Assembly: GCF_000243095.1 (NCBI RefSeq) | Contig: NZ_AHJE01000016.1 | Location: forward strand, 129,370-193,369 | Direction: 5' to 3' | DNA: 64,000 nt | From: Cupriavidus basilensis OR16 | Lineage (GTDB): Bacteria; Pseudomonadota; Gammaproteobacteria; Burkholderiales; Burkholderiaceae | Shown: piece after piece, positions 17,442 to 26,000 of the stretch | Layout: each line of letters opens with the position of its first letter | How positions within the stretch are numbered: the stretch's first letter is position 1 | Notes under the pieces: generated by a model | Databases searched by the model: none | Seen by the model: the letters and a program-made list of their open reading frames with translations, nothing else | Told to the model about the DNA's origin: nothing | Made by a program: the position numbers and the translations under genes

Positions 17442-18377
17442 TCAGCCGGCTTCGTTCAACGCGGCCAGCACGCCTAGCGTGTTCTGTGCCGCTGCCACGC
17501 CCATGTTCACATAGGCGGCGCTGGTCACGCCGCCGATGTGGGGGCTGAGCACAAAGCCGGGCTGGCCGTGGAAGATATGCGGCACCGTCATCGGCTCGAC
17601 CGCGAAGCTGTCCAGCCCGGCCACGGCCACCTGCCCGGACTGCACCGCGGCCAGCAGCGCAGGTTCGTCGATCAGCCCGCCGCGCGCGGTGTTGACCAGC
17701 ATCAGGCGGGGCTTGCAGCGAGCGAGCGTCTGGGCGTTGATCATCGCCCTGTTCTCGGGGGTCAGCGGGCAGTGTAGCGAGATCGCGTCGGATTCGCGCC
17801 AGATCGCTTCCAGCTCCACCGGTTCAATGCAGGCAGGCAGATCGGCGGCGAACGGATCGAAACCGATCACGCGCATGTCCATCGCATCGCACATCCTGGC
17901 AAAGCGCCGTCCTATGGCGCCGAGGCCGATCAGGCCGATGGTGCGGCCCGCCAGCTCCACGCTTTTGTGCGTGGCCTTGTCCCAATGGCCGGCATGCATG
18001 CGTTGGTTGAGCTGCACCACGGATTTGGCGCAGCCCAGCAGCAGGGCCAGCGCCTGTTCCGCCACCGCGGCCGCGTTGGCGCCAACTGCGGCCGTTACCT
18101 CGATGCCGCGCGCCGCGGCGGCGGGCTTGTCGATGGTGTCGGTGCCGCTGCCGTGCTTGGAGATGACCTTCAGTGCCGGCGCGGCGTCCATGATTTCCGG
18201 CGTCACGGCGCCGTAGCGCACGATGATGCCGACCGGGTTGTGGCGCTGCGCCAGTGCCACCAGATCGGCGGCCTGGGGAGTCTTGCCGGCGTAGATGATC
18301 TCAAAATTGCCGAGCAATGCCTCGGCTTGTGGCGCGAGGTCGGCCGCGGTGACGAGAATGGCTGGCTTGGCGCTCAC
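17442..18377 (-). CDS. D-isomer-specific 2-hydroxyacid dehydrogenase
   Basis: This 311-residue NAD-dependent oxidoreductase starts at GTG 18377, overlapping the preceding stop (GTGA). The NAD-binding motif is TIGLIGLGAIGRRFARMCDA. The catalytic arginine lies in VNTARGGLIDEPALL, the glutamate region in SFAVEPM, and the histidine in SPHIGGVTSAAY. It belongs with the phosphoglycerate dehydrogenase-like group. It would interconvert a 2-oxo acid and the D-2-hydroxy acid. Genomic pairing with an RraA-like domain, which cleaves 4-hydroxy-2-oxo acids, suggests that aldolase products are reduced here, but this is inference. Confidence 0.9.
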   Translation of the reverse strand: MSAKPAILVTAADLAPQAEALLGNFEIIYAGKTPQAADLVALAQRHNPVGIIVRYGAVTPEIMDAAPALKVISKHGSGTDTIDKPAAAARGIEVTAAVGANAAAVAEQALALLLGCAKSVVQLNQRMHAGHWDKATHKSVELAGRTIGLIGLGAIGRRFARMCDAMDMRVIGFDPFAADLPACIEPVELEAIWRESDAISLHCPLTPENRAMINAQTLARCKPRLMLVNTARGGLIDEPALLAAVQSGQVAVAGLDSFAVEPMTVPHIFHGQPGFVLSPHIGGVTSAAYVNMGVAAAQNTLGVLAALNEAG

Positions 18378-19636
18378 AGCGTCTCCCCCTCTTTCAGCAC
18401 GCCGGCGGTGACAAGCGAGGCAAGCAGCCACGGGGCATTGGTCTTGCCTTCCTTGATCTGCGCGATGCGGCGGGCTTCGGCGGCCTCCTTGTGCTCGGCG
18501 AGCGGCAGCAGCGATGCGATCTTTTCACGCTCGACCACCACCAGGCCATCGGCGTCGCCGCAGATGAAGTCGCCGGGGTGGACCGTCACGCCGCCGACCG
18601 AGACCGGGTGGCCGATGCGCCCGCCCACTTCCTTGGTCGGGCCGTTGGGGTTGGTGCCCACCGAGAACACCGGGTAATCCATTTCGTCGATCTCCAGGCT
18701 GTCGCGCACCGCGCCGTCGACCACCACGCCGGCGATGCCGCGCTGGCGGCATGCATTCATCATGATGGTGCCCATCAGCGCGCTGCTCTGGTCACCCTTG
18801 CCGTCGATCACCAGCACGTCGCCGGGCTGCGCCAGCGCCATCGCGGCATGGATCATCAGGTTGTCGCCGGGGCGCACTTCCACGGTGAAGGCCGTGCCGG
18901 CCAGCTTCATGTGCGGGCGCAGCGCCCGGATACGGCCGTGCAGCGCGCCACGGCGGCCGGCCACGGAGGTCACGGCCAGCGCGCGCATCTTGCCATTGCG
19001 GATATGGCCGATCAGCGTCGGCACCGACGACAGGTACAACTGCACCTGGCCGCCGATCAGGTCGTTGACCGCCTGGGCCGCGCCCTTGTACGGCACGTGG
19101 GTAAGCTTGATGCCGGCGGTCTTCTGGAACAGCTCGCTGGTCAGGTGCGCCACGGTGCCGTTGCCCGGCGAGGCCACATTGATGGTGCCCGGATGCGCCT
19201 TGCTGGCCGCGACCACGTCGGCCAGCGTCTTGTACGGCGAATCCACGTTGGTCACCAGCACCAGTGGCGCGCTGGCAACCAGGCCCACCGGCGTGAGGTC
19301 CTTCGCCACGTCGTAGGGCAGCTTGCGGTAGAGCGTGGGATTGATGGCCAGGTTGCTGGTCTGGCCCAGCACGATGGTGTAGCCGTCGCCGCTGGCCTTG
19401 GCCGCGGCATCCACGCCAAGGTTGCCGCCCGAGCCCGGCTTGTTGTCCACGACGAAACGCCAGCCCCGGGCCATCGCCACCTTGTTGGTGACCTCGCGGG
19501 CAATGATGTCCGTGCCACCGCCGGCCGGGAACGGCACGATCACGCGGATGGGCTTGGCGGGATAGGTCTGGGCCAGGACCGGGAGGGCCAGGGCGCAAAG
19601 GATGGCGGTGGCCAGGCCACGGCGCAGCAGGGTCAT
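18374..19636 (-). CDS. Chimeric Bug (N-terminal) :: RraA-like aldolase (C-terminal) frame
   Basis: A single 420-residue frame from ATG 19636 (GGAGAC upstream) joins two proteins that are normally separate. Residues 1 to about 224 are a Bug protein with signal peptide (AILCALALPVLAQ), VIVPFPAGGGTDII, DNKPGSGGNLGVDA and VPYKGAAQAVNDLIGGQ, lacking the last 90 or so residues. From about residue 225 the sequence is RraA-like: AGRRGALHGRIRALRPHMK, EVRPGDNLMIHAA, GVVVDGAVRDSLEI with the Arg-Asp active-site pair, and GDADGLVVV. The RraA part lacks perhaps 20-40 N-terminal residues. The joint (about 18960-18966) looks like an in-frame deletion fusing two operon neighbours. A signal peptide on a cytoplasmic-type aldolase makes a working bifunctional protein unlikely. 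Confidence 0.85.
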   Translation of the reverse strand: MTLLRRGLATAILCALALPVLAQTYPAKPIRVIVPFPAGGGTDIIAREVTNKVAMARGWRFVVDNKPGSGGNLGVDAAAKASGDGYTIVLGQTSNLAINPTLYRKLPYDVAKDLTPVGLVASAPLVLVTNVDSPYKTLADVVAASKAHPGTINVASPGNGTVAHLTSELFQKTAGIKLTHVPYKGAAQAVNDLIGGQVQLYLSSVPTLIGHIRNGKMRALAVTSVAGRRGALHGRIRALRPHMKLAGTAFTVEVRPGDNLMIHAAMALAQPGDVLVIDGKGDQSSALMGTIMMNACRQRGIAGVVVDGAVRDSLEIDEMDYPVFSVGTNPNGPTKEVGGRIGHPVSVGGVTVHPGDFICGDADGLVVVEREKIASLLPLAEHKEAAEARRIAQIKEGKTNAPWLLASLVTAGVLKEGETL

Positions 19637-19684
19637 TGCTTGTCTCCATATCTCGTTATTTGTTGAAACGGATTCTGGATCTTC

Positions 19685-19721
19685 GTTGCACGCAGTACAA
19701 TACGGTTTCACTGTATGCAAC
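19685..19721. promoter_or_regulatory. Nested palindromes, probable IclR-family operator
   Basis: GTTGCA (19685) pairs with TGCAAC (19716) and, inside, TACA (19696) pairs with TGTA (19712), all centred on TACGGTTTCACT between the divergent Bug::RraA and IclR genes. GAAACGG nearby (19665-19671) repeats part of the core in inverse. The position suits both autoregulation and control of the operon. Binding by this IclR protein is inferred. Confidence 0.5.
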
Positions 19722-19733
19722 CCGTTCCACACC

Positions 19734-20510
19734 ATGGACCCCTCCTCCTCTCCCATCGCGGGTGACGCTGGCGACGACGCCAGCGGCGGCGTGATCGCTG
19801 TACGGCGTGCGATGCGCGTCCTGGAAGCCTTTGGCGTGAGCGACGCGCAGCTCACGCTCGCGGAACTCAGCCGCCGCACCGGCTTCCACAAGACCACCGT
19901 GCTGCGCCTGGCGCGAACGCTGGCGAGCGACGACTACCTGGTCCAGAAGGAAGACGGGAGCTGGCGGCTAGGGCGTGCGGCGGGCTGGCTGGGTGCCTGC
20001 TACCAGGCCACCTTCAACGTGTACGAAGTGGTCGAGCCGGTGCTGCGGGAGTTGACGATCAAGACCGGGGAAAGCGCATCGTTCTACGTGCGCGAGGGCC
20101 AGCAGCGCATGTGCCTGGTGCGTGTGGAGGGGCCGCAGGCCATCCGGCACCACGTGCGCATCGGTTCGGCGCTGCCGCTGGACAGCGGTGCGCCGGGGCG
20201 CGTCATCCTGGCGTTCTCAGGAGAGCCGGGCGAGCCTTATGAATCGATCCGGCGGCGGGGTTATCACTTGTCGATGGGCGAGCGCGAGCCCGAAGTCTCC
20301 AGCGTTTCCGCGCCGGTGTTTGGCCTGCATTGGCGGCTGCTAGGGTCCGCCTGCATTTCCGGGCCGACTTCGCGGCTCAGCGAGGAGCGGCTGATTGCCC
20401 TGGCGCAGACGGTGGTGGACGCGGCCAACCAGCTATCCTATGCCATGGCCGGGAGCCATCGGCCTGCGCCGGCAGCGGCCTCGGGCAGTCCGGCGACGTG
20501 GCATCCGTAA
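19734..20510 (+). CDS. IclR-family transcriptional regulator
   Basis: This 258-residue protein starts at ATG 19734; the frame is open further upstream, but there it would cross the palindromic promoter. The winged HTH is residues 20-85 (AVRRAMRVLEAFGVSDAQLT, LSRRTGFHKTTVLRLARTLA). The effector domain follows (HHVRIGSALPLDSGAPGRVI, SSVSAPVFGLHWRLLGSACI) and appears complete. It faces the Bug::RraA-dehydrogenase-Bug-Bug-lactonase-cyclase operon across about 97 bases, so that is its probable target. The C-terminal AP-rich tail is poorly conserved in such proteins. Confidence 0.9.
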   Translation: MDPSSSPIAGDAGDDASGGVIAVRRAMRVLEAFGVSDAQLTLAELSRRTGFHKTTVLRLARTLASDDYLVQKEDGSWRLGRAAGWLGACYQATFNVYEVVEPVLRELTIKTGESASFYVREGQQRMCLVRVEGPQAIRHHVRIGSALPLDSGAPGRVILAFSGEPGEPYESIRRRGYHLSMGEREPEVSSVSAPVFGLHWRLLGSACISGPTSRLSEERLIALAQTVVDAANQLSYAMAGSHRPAPAAASGSPATWHP

Positions 20511-20654
20511 CCTGGCAACGGATACGCCGCGCTGGCGCAAGACGTTGCCAGGGTGGCAGTATTCGGGGGGCCGTCCTGCTGCCCCGGCCACGGCTTTTTC
20601 CCGATACGGGATCCCACCCGACAACGCGATATCCGCGGCAAAGGAGTTAAGCGC

Positions 20655-21281
20655 ATGCCACCGATCGAGATCCTGTTGCCATTTTTTGGCATCGCCGTGG
20701 CGCTTGGACTGACGCCCGGCCCGGACAATGTCTTTGTGCTGCTGCAATCCGCCATGCGGGGGCCCCGCGCCGGCATGGTCGTGGTGCTTGGCCTGTGCAC
20801 CGGGCTGCTCGTGCATACGGCCGCGGTCGCCTTTGGCCTGGCCGCGCTGTTCGCCGCGTCCAAGGTCGCGTTCATGGTGCTCAAGATCGCTGGCGCGCTG
20901 TACCTCGCCTATCTTGCCTGGCAGGCGTTCCGCGCCCCGGTGGGCGCGATGAGCCAGGGCAACGCCGACAAGGCCGGCGCGGGGCGGATGTATCGGCGGG
21001 GCGTGGTGATGAACCTGACCAACCCCAAGGTGGTGATCTTCTTCCTCGCGTTCCTGCCGCAGTTCGTCGCGCCAGACCGTGGCCATATCGCCCTGCAGAT
21101 CATGGTGCTGGGCGTGGTGTTCATCATCGCCACCCTCCTTGTCTTTTCCGTCATCGCCTACTTCTCCGCCATGTTCGGCGCCCTGCTGCTGCGCTCGGCA
21201 CGCGCGCAGCGCGCGCTGAACTGGTTTGCGGGCGTGGTGTTCCTTGGGCTCGCCGCGCGGCTGGCGTCGTCGCGGCTGTAG
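20655..21281 (+). CDS. LysE/RhtB-family amino-acid exporter
   Basis: This is a 208-residue, six-helix membrane protein. The start at ATG 20655 follows AAGGAG by 9 bases. The family signature is GLTPGPDNVFVLLQSAMRGP at residues 15-35, then GLVVHTAA-like and MNLTNPKVVIFFLAFLPQFV around residue 120. It would export an amino acid or homoserine-lactone-like compound by proton exchange. It converges with the pic operon end and shares a short hairpin with it. I see no functional link to its neighbours. Confidence 0.92.
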   Translation: MPPIEILLPFFGIAVALGLTPGPDNVFVLLQSAMRGPRAGMVVVLGLCTGLLVHTAAVAFGLAALFAASKVAFMVLKIAGALYLAYLAWQAFRAPVGAMSQGNADKAGAGRMYRRGVVMNLTNPKVVIFFLAFLPQFVAPDRGHIALQIMVLGVVFIIATLLVFSVIAYFSAMFGALLLRSARAQRALNWFAGVVFLGLAARLASSRL

Positions 21282-21286
21282 GCCAA

Positions 21287-21304
21287 GGGCGGCGATGGCC
21301 GCCC
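21287..21304. terminator. Hairpin between convergent genes
   Basis: GGGCGGC-GATG-GCCGCCC lies between the LysE stop (21281) and the pic operon stop (21309). There is a short pyrimidine run after it on the forward strand only. It may serve both converging transcripts. Confidence 0.5.
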
Positions 21305-21308
21305 TCTC

Positions 21309-22478
21309 CTAGTCCCGCCCACCTCCAAACAGCCGCTTCACCCTCTCCCACATCACCCCCAGCATCATCGATACCGGATTCATCTGCGTGACCTGGCTGC
21401 GCTCGCTCTCCGACAGTGACGGGTCCATCTTGCGAGTGACGTTCTTGCCGAAGTCCGCCATCATGCGGCGGACAAAATCGCGCACCAGCCCCGAGCGGGA
21501 GAACTGCGCGAGCGGGCCTTGCAGGGAATACTGCAGGTCAATCAGCACTTCCGTCTCGCTTGCCGATATGGCCTGCAGCACATAGGTGATATCGCCCGCG
21601 GCCTTGGAGTTGCTCAGCGAATCCTGCCCCGCGCCCTTCAGCACGCCGCGCCGCTTTGCCTCGTCCCGCTCGAGCCGCGCCGCGCCGTTGAAGCGCGCCG
21701 CCATCGGGCCGAACTTGATCGCCACGTGCCCCTTGACGCGGTCGCCGTCCTGCTCGGTCAGCGCCGCGCCCGGCAGGCAGCTTGCCACCGCCGGCAAGTC
21801 CGCCATGAAGCGCCACACGTCGTCGACCGGGAACGGCACCTTGAAGCCGCCGTCGATGCGGGACCAGCCCTTCTTGTCGGCACTGCGTTCGGCTTCTTCC
21901 TTCGCGGCAGGCGCGGCTGGAGACTGGCTGGCGCTGTCGGGCGCGGGCGTGAAGCAGACGAACTCGCGTTTCACGGCCGCCACGGCGGCTGGCGCTGCGC
22001 TGCCCGCAGCCTGCGGCCTGCGCTGCGCCAGCACCGAGCCGATCGCGGCCACGATGCCCATATAGCCCGTGCAGCGGCAAAGGTTGCCGGAGAGCTCATG
22101 GCGGATCATGGCCTCATCGGCATGTGGCAAGCGCAGCACGATATCGCGCGCGGTGGCGAGCATGCCGGGCGTGCAGTAGCCGCATTGCAGCGCGTGGTGC
22201 TGGTTGAACGCGGCGCGCAGGTCGCGCATCACGGGGTCGTCGTCATAGCCTTCGATGGTCACCACCTTGCTGCCGGCGCAGGCGCTGGCAAAGGTGATGC
22301 ACGAGCGCACGGGCTTGTCGTCGACCAGCACGGTGCAGGCGCCGCAAACCCCGTGCTCGCAGCCCAGGTGGGTGCCGGTCAGGCCTTGCCCGTCGCGCAG
22401 GAAGTCGCCCAGGTGGGTGCGGTGCGCGCAGGCGCCGGCGGCGGCGCGGCCATTGATCGTCAGTGCGATGGTTTCCAC
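21309..22478 (-). CDS. Molybdenum hydroxylase 2Fe-2S subunit fused to CoxG/SRPBCC domain (picolinate dehydrogenase small subunit)
   Basis: Residues 1-155 are a CoxS/XdhC-type two-cluster iron-sulfur protein: plant-type cluster Cys40, 45, 48, 60 (CEHGVCGACTV) and the second cluster Cys99, 102, 134, 136 (CGYC, CRC). A linker of about 50 Ala/Glu/Lys-rich residues follows. Residues 204-350 form a CoxG-like SRPBCC domain (GGFKVPFPVDDVWRFMADL, LPGAALTEQDGDRVKGHVAI), normally a separate maturation or membrane-recruitment protein. It ends in a basic tail. The small subunit passes electrons from the Mo site to FAD. It is last in the pic operon after the FAD and Mo subunits. By context it is the small subunit of the enzyme that turns picolinate into 6-hydroxypicolinate. 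The reading frame is intact, so the fusion may be genuine. Confidence 0.85.
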   Translation of the reverse strand: METIALTINGRAAAGACAHRTHLGDFLRDGQGLTGTHLGCEHGVCGACTVLVDDKPVRSCITFASACAGSKVVTIEGYDDDPVMRDLRAAFNQHHALQCGYCTPGMLATARDIVLRLPHADEAMIRHELSGNLCRCTGYMGIVAAIGSVLAQRRPQAAGSAAPAAVAAVKREFVCFTPAPDSASQSPAAPAAKEEAERSADKKGWSRIDGGFKVPFPVDDVWRFMADLPAVASCLPGAALTEQDGDRVKGHVAIKFGPMAARFNGAARLERDEAKRRGVLKGAGQDSLSNSKAAGDITYVLQAISASETEVLIDLQYSLQGPLAQFSRSGLVRDFVRRMMADFGKNVTRKMDPSLSESERSQVTQMNPVSMMLGVMWERVKRLFGGGRD

Positions 22479-22486
22479 TGCGGCCC

Positions 22487-23144
22487 TCAGTTAAAGAATT
22501 GTTCGATGCAGCGAGTGACGGCAGCGCAGTAGAGCTTGCGGTCGATCGCGTCCTTGCCAGGCGTGGCCTCTGTCACGGCGGCCAGCACGGCCTGCGGCGT
22601 GAGCGCGGCAGGGCCTTGCGCGGCGATGTCGTGGGCCAGACCGCGCAGCAGCGCCGGCGCGCCGTCGAGCGCGCCCAGCGCAATGCGGGCGAAACGCGCG
22701 GACGGATCGAAGTAAGCGGCGCAGCTGGCTTCGGCGAACTCGCCAGTCTTGCGGCACAGCTTGTGGTAGCCCCAGCGCGCGGCGTCGGGCTGGCGTGGCA
22801 CATGGACCGCGCAGATCAGCTCGCCGTCGGTGAGCGCCGTGGTGTAGGCACCCAGCATGAACTGCGTCATGGGCACCGCGCGGGTACCGGCCTTGGAGAT
22901 GAGTTCGATCTCGGCGCCGACGGCGCTCAGCACCACCACCCAGTCGGCGGCGGGATCGGCATGTGCCAGGCTGCCGCCGATGGTGCCGCGATTGCGGATG
23001 GCGCGGTAAGCGATGCCGCTCGCCACCGATTGCAACATATTGCCCGCCGCCCATGACCTTGGCGTTGTCGGTGCGCCCGGCCAGCTCGGCACAGGTTGCG
23101 GCCAGCGTGGGGGCCGCGTGATAGGTGAATGCAGCTGCTTTCAT
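22487..23144 (-). pseudogene. Molybdenum hydroxylase FAD subunit (CoxM type), internal deletion
   Basis: The first frame (ATG 23144) reads FTYHAAPTLAATCAELAG ... DNAKVMGGGQ, the FAD-binding N-terminus. The remainder, from NMLQSVASGIAYRAIRNRG and TIGGSLAHADPAADW to the end, is in another frame and finishes at 22487. In intact subunits about 55-60 residues, including the PP-loop after GGGQ and the segment leading to the second FAD motif, lie between these points. Around 170-180 bp therefore seem to be deleted at about 23040-23045, with a frameshift. Without FAD binding, the dehydrogenase could not pass electrons on. Confidence 0.87.
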
Positions 23145-23150
23145 GATGGC

Positions 23151-26000
23151 TCAGGCCGCCTCTCTGGTTTGCGTGGCTTGCGGCTGTTGCGCTTGCTCGG
23201 CGCGGGCCAGCGCTTCGAGCACCTTGCGCGGCGTGAGGGGCGTCTCCAGCAACTCCACGCCGAACTGCCCCAGCGCGTCGTTGACGGCGTTGAAGATGGC
23301 GGCCGGGGGCGCAATGGCGCCGCCCTCGCCCATGCCCTTGGCGCCGAACTCGGTGTGCGGCGATGGCGTCTCGAAATGATGGATGCGGATCGAGGGGATC
23401 TCGGTCGGGCCGGGCAGCATGTAGTCGGCCAGCGTGGAGGCCAGCGGCTGGCCATTGCCGTCGTAGCGCATCTCCTCGAACATGGCCGTGCCGATGCCTT
23501 GCGCCACGCCACCGTAGGTCTGGCCTTCCACCACCATCGGGTTGACCATGGTGCCGCAGTCTTCCACCACTACGTAGTCGAGGATCTCGACGTGGCCGGA
23601 ATCGGTGTCCACCTCCACCAGCGCGGCGTGGGTGGAGTACGTGAAGCTGCCAGTATCCACGTTGGGCTTGTAGCCCATGGTGGTTTCCAGCCCGGTGGGG
23701 TCCACGTCGGCGGGCAGCCGCTGTGGGTTGATGTACCAGGCGTTGGCGATCTCGCTGATGGCCACGGCGGCGGCGCCGGCCTTGACCGACCCGCCGGCCA
23801 GCGCGGCCTCGCTCTCGGGGCGTTGCAGCAGATGCGCGCCGATCTTCAGCAGACGCGGCACCAGCGCCTTGCAGGCGCGCGACACGGCGCCGCCCGACAT
23901 CACCAGTGAGCGCGAGGCATAGGTGCCGGTGGAGAACGGCGTCACACCGGTATCCCCGTGCACGACCTTCACGCGCGCCACGTCAATGCCAAGGATCTCG
24001 TGCGCGATCTGGGCAAAGGTGGTTTCCATGCCCTGGCCATGCGAGTGCACGCCCACGCGGACTTCCAGCCCGCCGTCCGGCGTGATGCGCACGGTGGCGG
24101 AATCGAAGCCGGGAATCACCGGCGTGCCCCAGGCGGCGAACACCGAAGTGCCGTGCGCCGATTGCTCGGTATAGGTGCCGAAGCCCACGCCGAGATGGCG
24201 CGAGCCCGCCGAGGGATCGTTCTGCCGATCACGCTGGCGCTCGCGGATGCGCGCCAGCCCGATCATCTGCGCGGCCTTGCGCACGCTGGCCGGATAGTCG
24301 CCGCCGTCGAAGTGCTTGTTGGTGACGTTGATGTAGGGCATGGATTCCGGCTGGACCAGGTTCTCGCAGCGGATCTCCCACGGTTCGCGCTTGACCGCGC
24401 GCGCCAGCGCATCGATCAGCAGTTCCATGGCAAAGCACACGCCCGTGCGCGCCACGCCGCGGTACGGCACAAAGCCGGGCTTGTTGGTGGCCACGCATTC
24501 GGTGATGCAGCGGTAGCCGTCGAAGGCGTATGGCCCCGGCAGGTTGCCGATGGCCTGGCCGGGTTCGAGGCCGATGGTGAAGGGCCACACCGAATACGCG
24601 CCGCCGTCAATGGCGATCCTGGCATCCAGCGCCAGCAGCCGGCCACGCGCGTCGGCATAGGCCGTGACCTCGTAATGGTGCTCGCGCGAGTTGGCGCCAG
24701 CGGTCAGATGCTCGCGCCGGTCCTCGATAAAGCGGAACGGCTGGCGGTACGTCATGGCCAGCCAGGCGATGCACAGCTCTTCTTGCTGCAGCACGCACTT
24801 GTAGCCAAAGGCGCCACCCACGTCCGGCGAGATCACGCGGACCTTCTCCTGCGCCAGGCCCAGGCAATGGCTCAGCACCGTGCGGATCATGTGCGGCACC
24901 TGGGTGGCGCTGTAGACGATCAGCTGGTCAAACTGGTGGTCCCAGTAGGCCAGCACGGCCTTGCCTTCCATCGGCACCATGCACTGGCGCGCCAGGTCGA
25001 TCTTGCGGCTGACCACCACGGAGGCGGCCTTGCTGAGCGAGTCGAAATTCTTGTCGGCGCCCAGCGTGAGAAAGTGGTTGTCCTTCCAGTGCTCATGCAC
25101 CCGCGTAGTGTCACTGGCCTGCCGCGCGCCGTCGACGTCGGTCAGCGCCGGCAGCTCATCGAGCTCCGCGACGATGCGCTCGGCGATGTCCTCGGCTTGC
25201 GCCCGGGTCGGCGCGAAGGCCATGGCGATCGGCTCGCCGACAAAGCGCACCTTGCCGGCGGCCAGCGGCGGCTGGGCCGACGGCTGGTACGACGGGAAGG
25301 CCGAGTCGGCGACGATGTCGAGCGCGCCATGCATATCGTCACGCCCGATCACCGCATGCTCCAGCCCTTGCGGCTTGTGCAGCGCCAGCAGCCGCGCATG
25401 CGCCATGGGGCTGCGCAGGAAGGCAACCTCCTGCAGGCCGGGCATGGCGATGTCGGCGACGAAGCGGCCCTTGCCATGCAGGTGGCGCGCATCCTCCTTG
25501 CGCGCCACGCGCGCGCCTACGCCCTGCCCGCCCCTGGCGCGCACGCAGCCACTGGTGACCGCGCCGGCCACCACCAGGGTGCGCACGCCGCGCTGCGTCA
25601 GCCACGCCGCGAGCGACGTGCCGAAGAATGCCGAAGGCACGGTCTTGCGCACCACCAGCTCGCCAGCGCGCGGGGCAAGCTGCGCAACGATGGCGCTGGC
25701 CGCCCCGCGTTCCTTGAGCGCCAGCATGCCCGGCACCTTCAGGGTGAAGATATTGTGGTCGCCGTCGTCGTCGGCAAATACGATGCGGCTGTGCGCCACC
25801 GCCCAGCCCTGCTCCCGCGCCCTGTCCAGCAGTGGCACCGTGTTGGCGATGGCCTCGGCGATATTGCCGCCGCCGAACATCGCCGGATCGGCGAAGCCAT
25901 TGACGAAATCGACGATCAGCAGGCCCAACGGGCCTTGCAGCGGCAGCTGCGAGCCGAAGCCCTGGCGCTCATAAGTGGGGAGTTCGCGATGTCTCGTCAT
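23151..26000 (-). CDS. In-frame fusion: maleamate amidohydrolase (PicF/NicF, truncated) :: molybdenum hydroxylase large subunit
   Basis: One 949-residue frame starts at ATG 26000, overlapping the picD stop (ATGA). Residues 1-155 are an isochorismatase-fold cysteine hydrolase with catalytic Asp31 (VDFVNGFAD), Lys119 (VVRKTVPSAFFG) and Cys152 (TSGCVRA), matching maleamate amidohydrolase NicF/PicF but lacking its last 50 or so residues. From about residue 158 (GVGARVARKEDARHLHGKGR) it is a full CoxL/XdhB-type Mo-pterin subunit with SPDVGGAFGYK, PYRGVARTGVCFAMELL and the catalytic-glutamate loop GMGEGGAIAPP. The large subunit would hydroxylate picolinate at C6. The joint near 25535 looks like a deletion between adjacent genes rather than a natural architecture, although all three hydrolase catalytic residues are kept. 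Confidence 0.88.
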   Translation of the reverse strand: MTRHRELPTYERQGFGSQLPLQGPLGLLIVDFVNGFADPAMFGGGNIAEAIANTVPLLDRAREQGWAVAHSRIVFADDDGDHNIFTLKVPGMLALKERGAASAIVAQLAPRAGELVVRKTVPSAFFGTSLAAWLTQRGVRTLVVAGAVTSGCVRARGGQGVGARVARKEDARHLHGKGRFVADIAMPGLQEVAFLRSPMAHARLLALHKPQGLEHAVIGRDDMHGALDIVADSAFPSYQPSAQPPLAAGKVRFVGEPIAMAFAPTRAQAEDIAERIVAELDELPALTDVDGARQASDTTRVHEHWKDNHFLTLGADKNFDSLSKAASVVVSRKIDLARQCMVPMEGKAVLAYWDHQFDQLIVYSATQVPHMIRTVLSHCLGLAQEKVRVISPDVGGAFGYKCVLQQEELCIAWLAMTYRQPFRFIEDRREHLTAGANSREHHYEVTAYADARGRLLALDARIAIDGGAYSVWPFTIGLEPGQAIGNLPGPYAFDGYRCITECVATNKPGFVPYRGVARTGVCFAMELLIDALARAVKREPWEIRCENLVQPESMPYINVTNKHFDGGDYPASVRKAAQMIGLARIRERQRDRQNDPSAGSRHLGVGFGTYTEQSAHGTSVFAAWGTPVIPGFDSATVRITPDGGLEVRVGVHSHGQGMETTFAQIAHEILGIDVARVKVVHGDTGVTPFSTGTYASRSLVMSGGAVSRACKALVPRLLKIGAHLLQRPESEAALAGGSVKAGAAAVAISEIANAWYINPQRLPADVDPTGLETTMGYKPNVDTGSFTYSTHAALVEVDTDSGHVEILDYVVVEDCGTMVNPMVVEGQTYGGVAQGIGTAMFEEMRYDGNGQPLASTLADYMLPGPTEIPSIRIHHFETPSPHTEFGAKGMGEGGAIAPPAAIFNAVNDALGQFGVELLETPLTPRKVLEALARAEQAQQPQATQTREAA

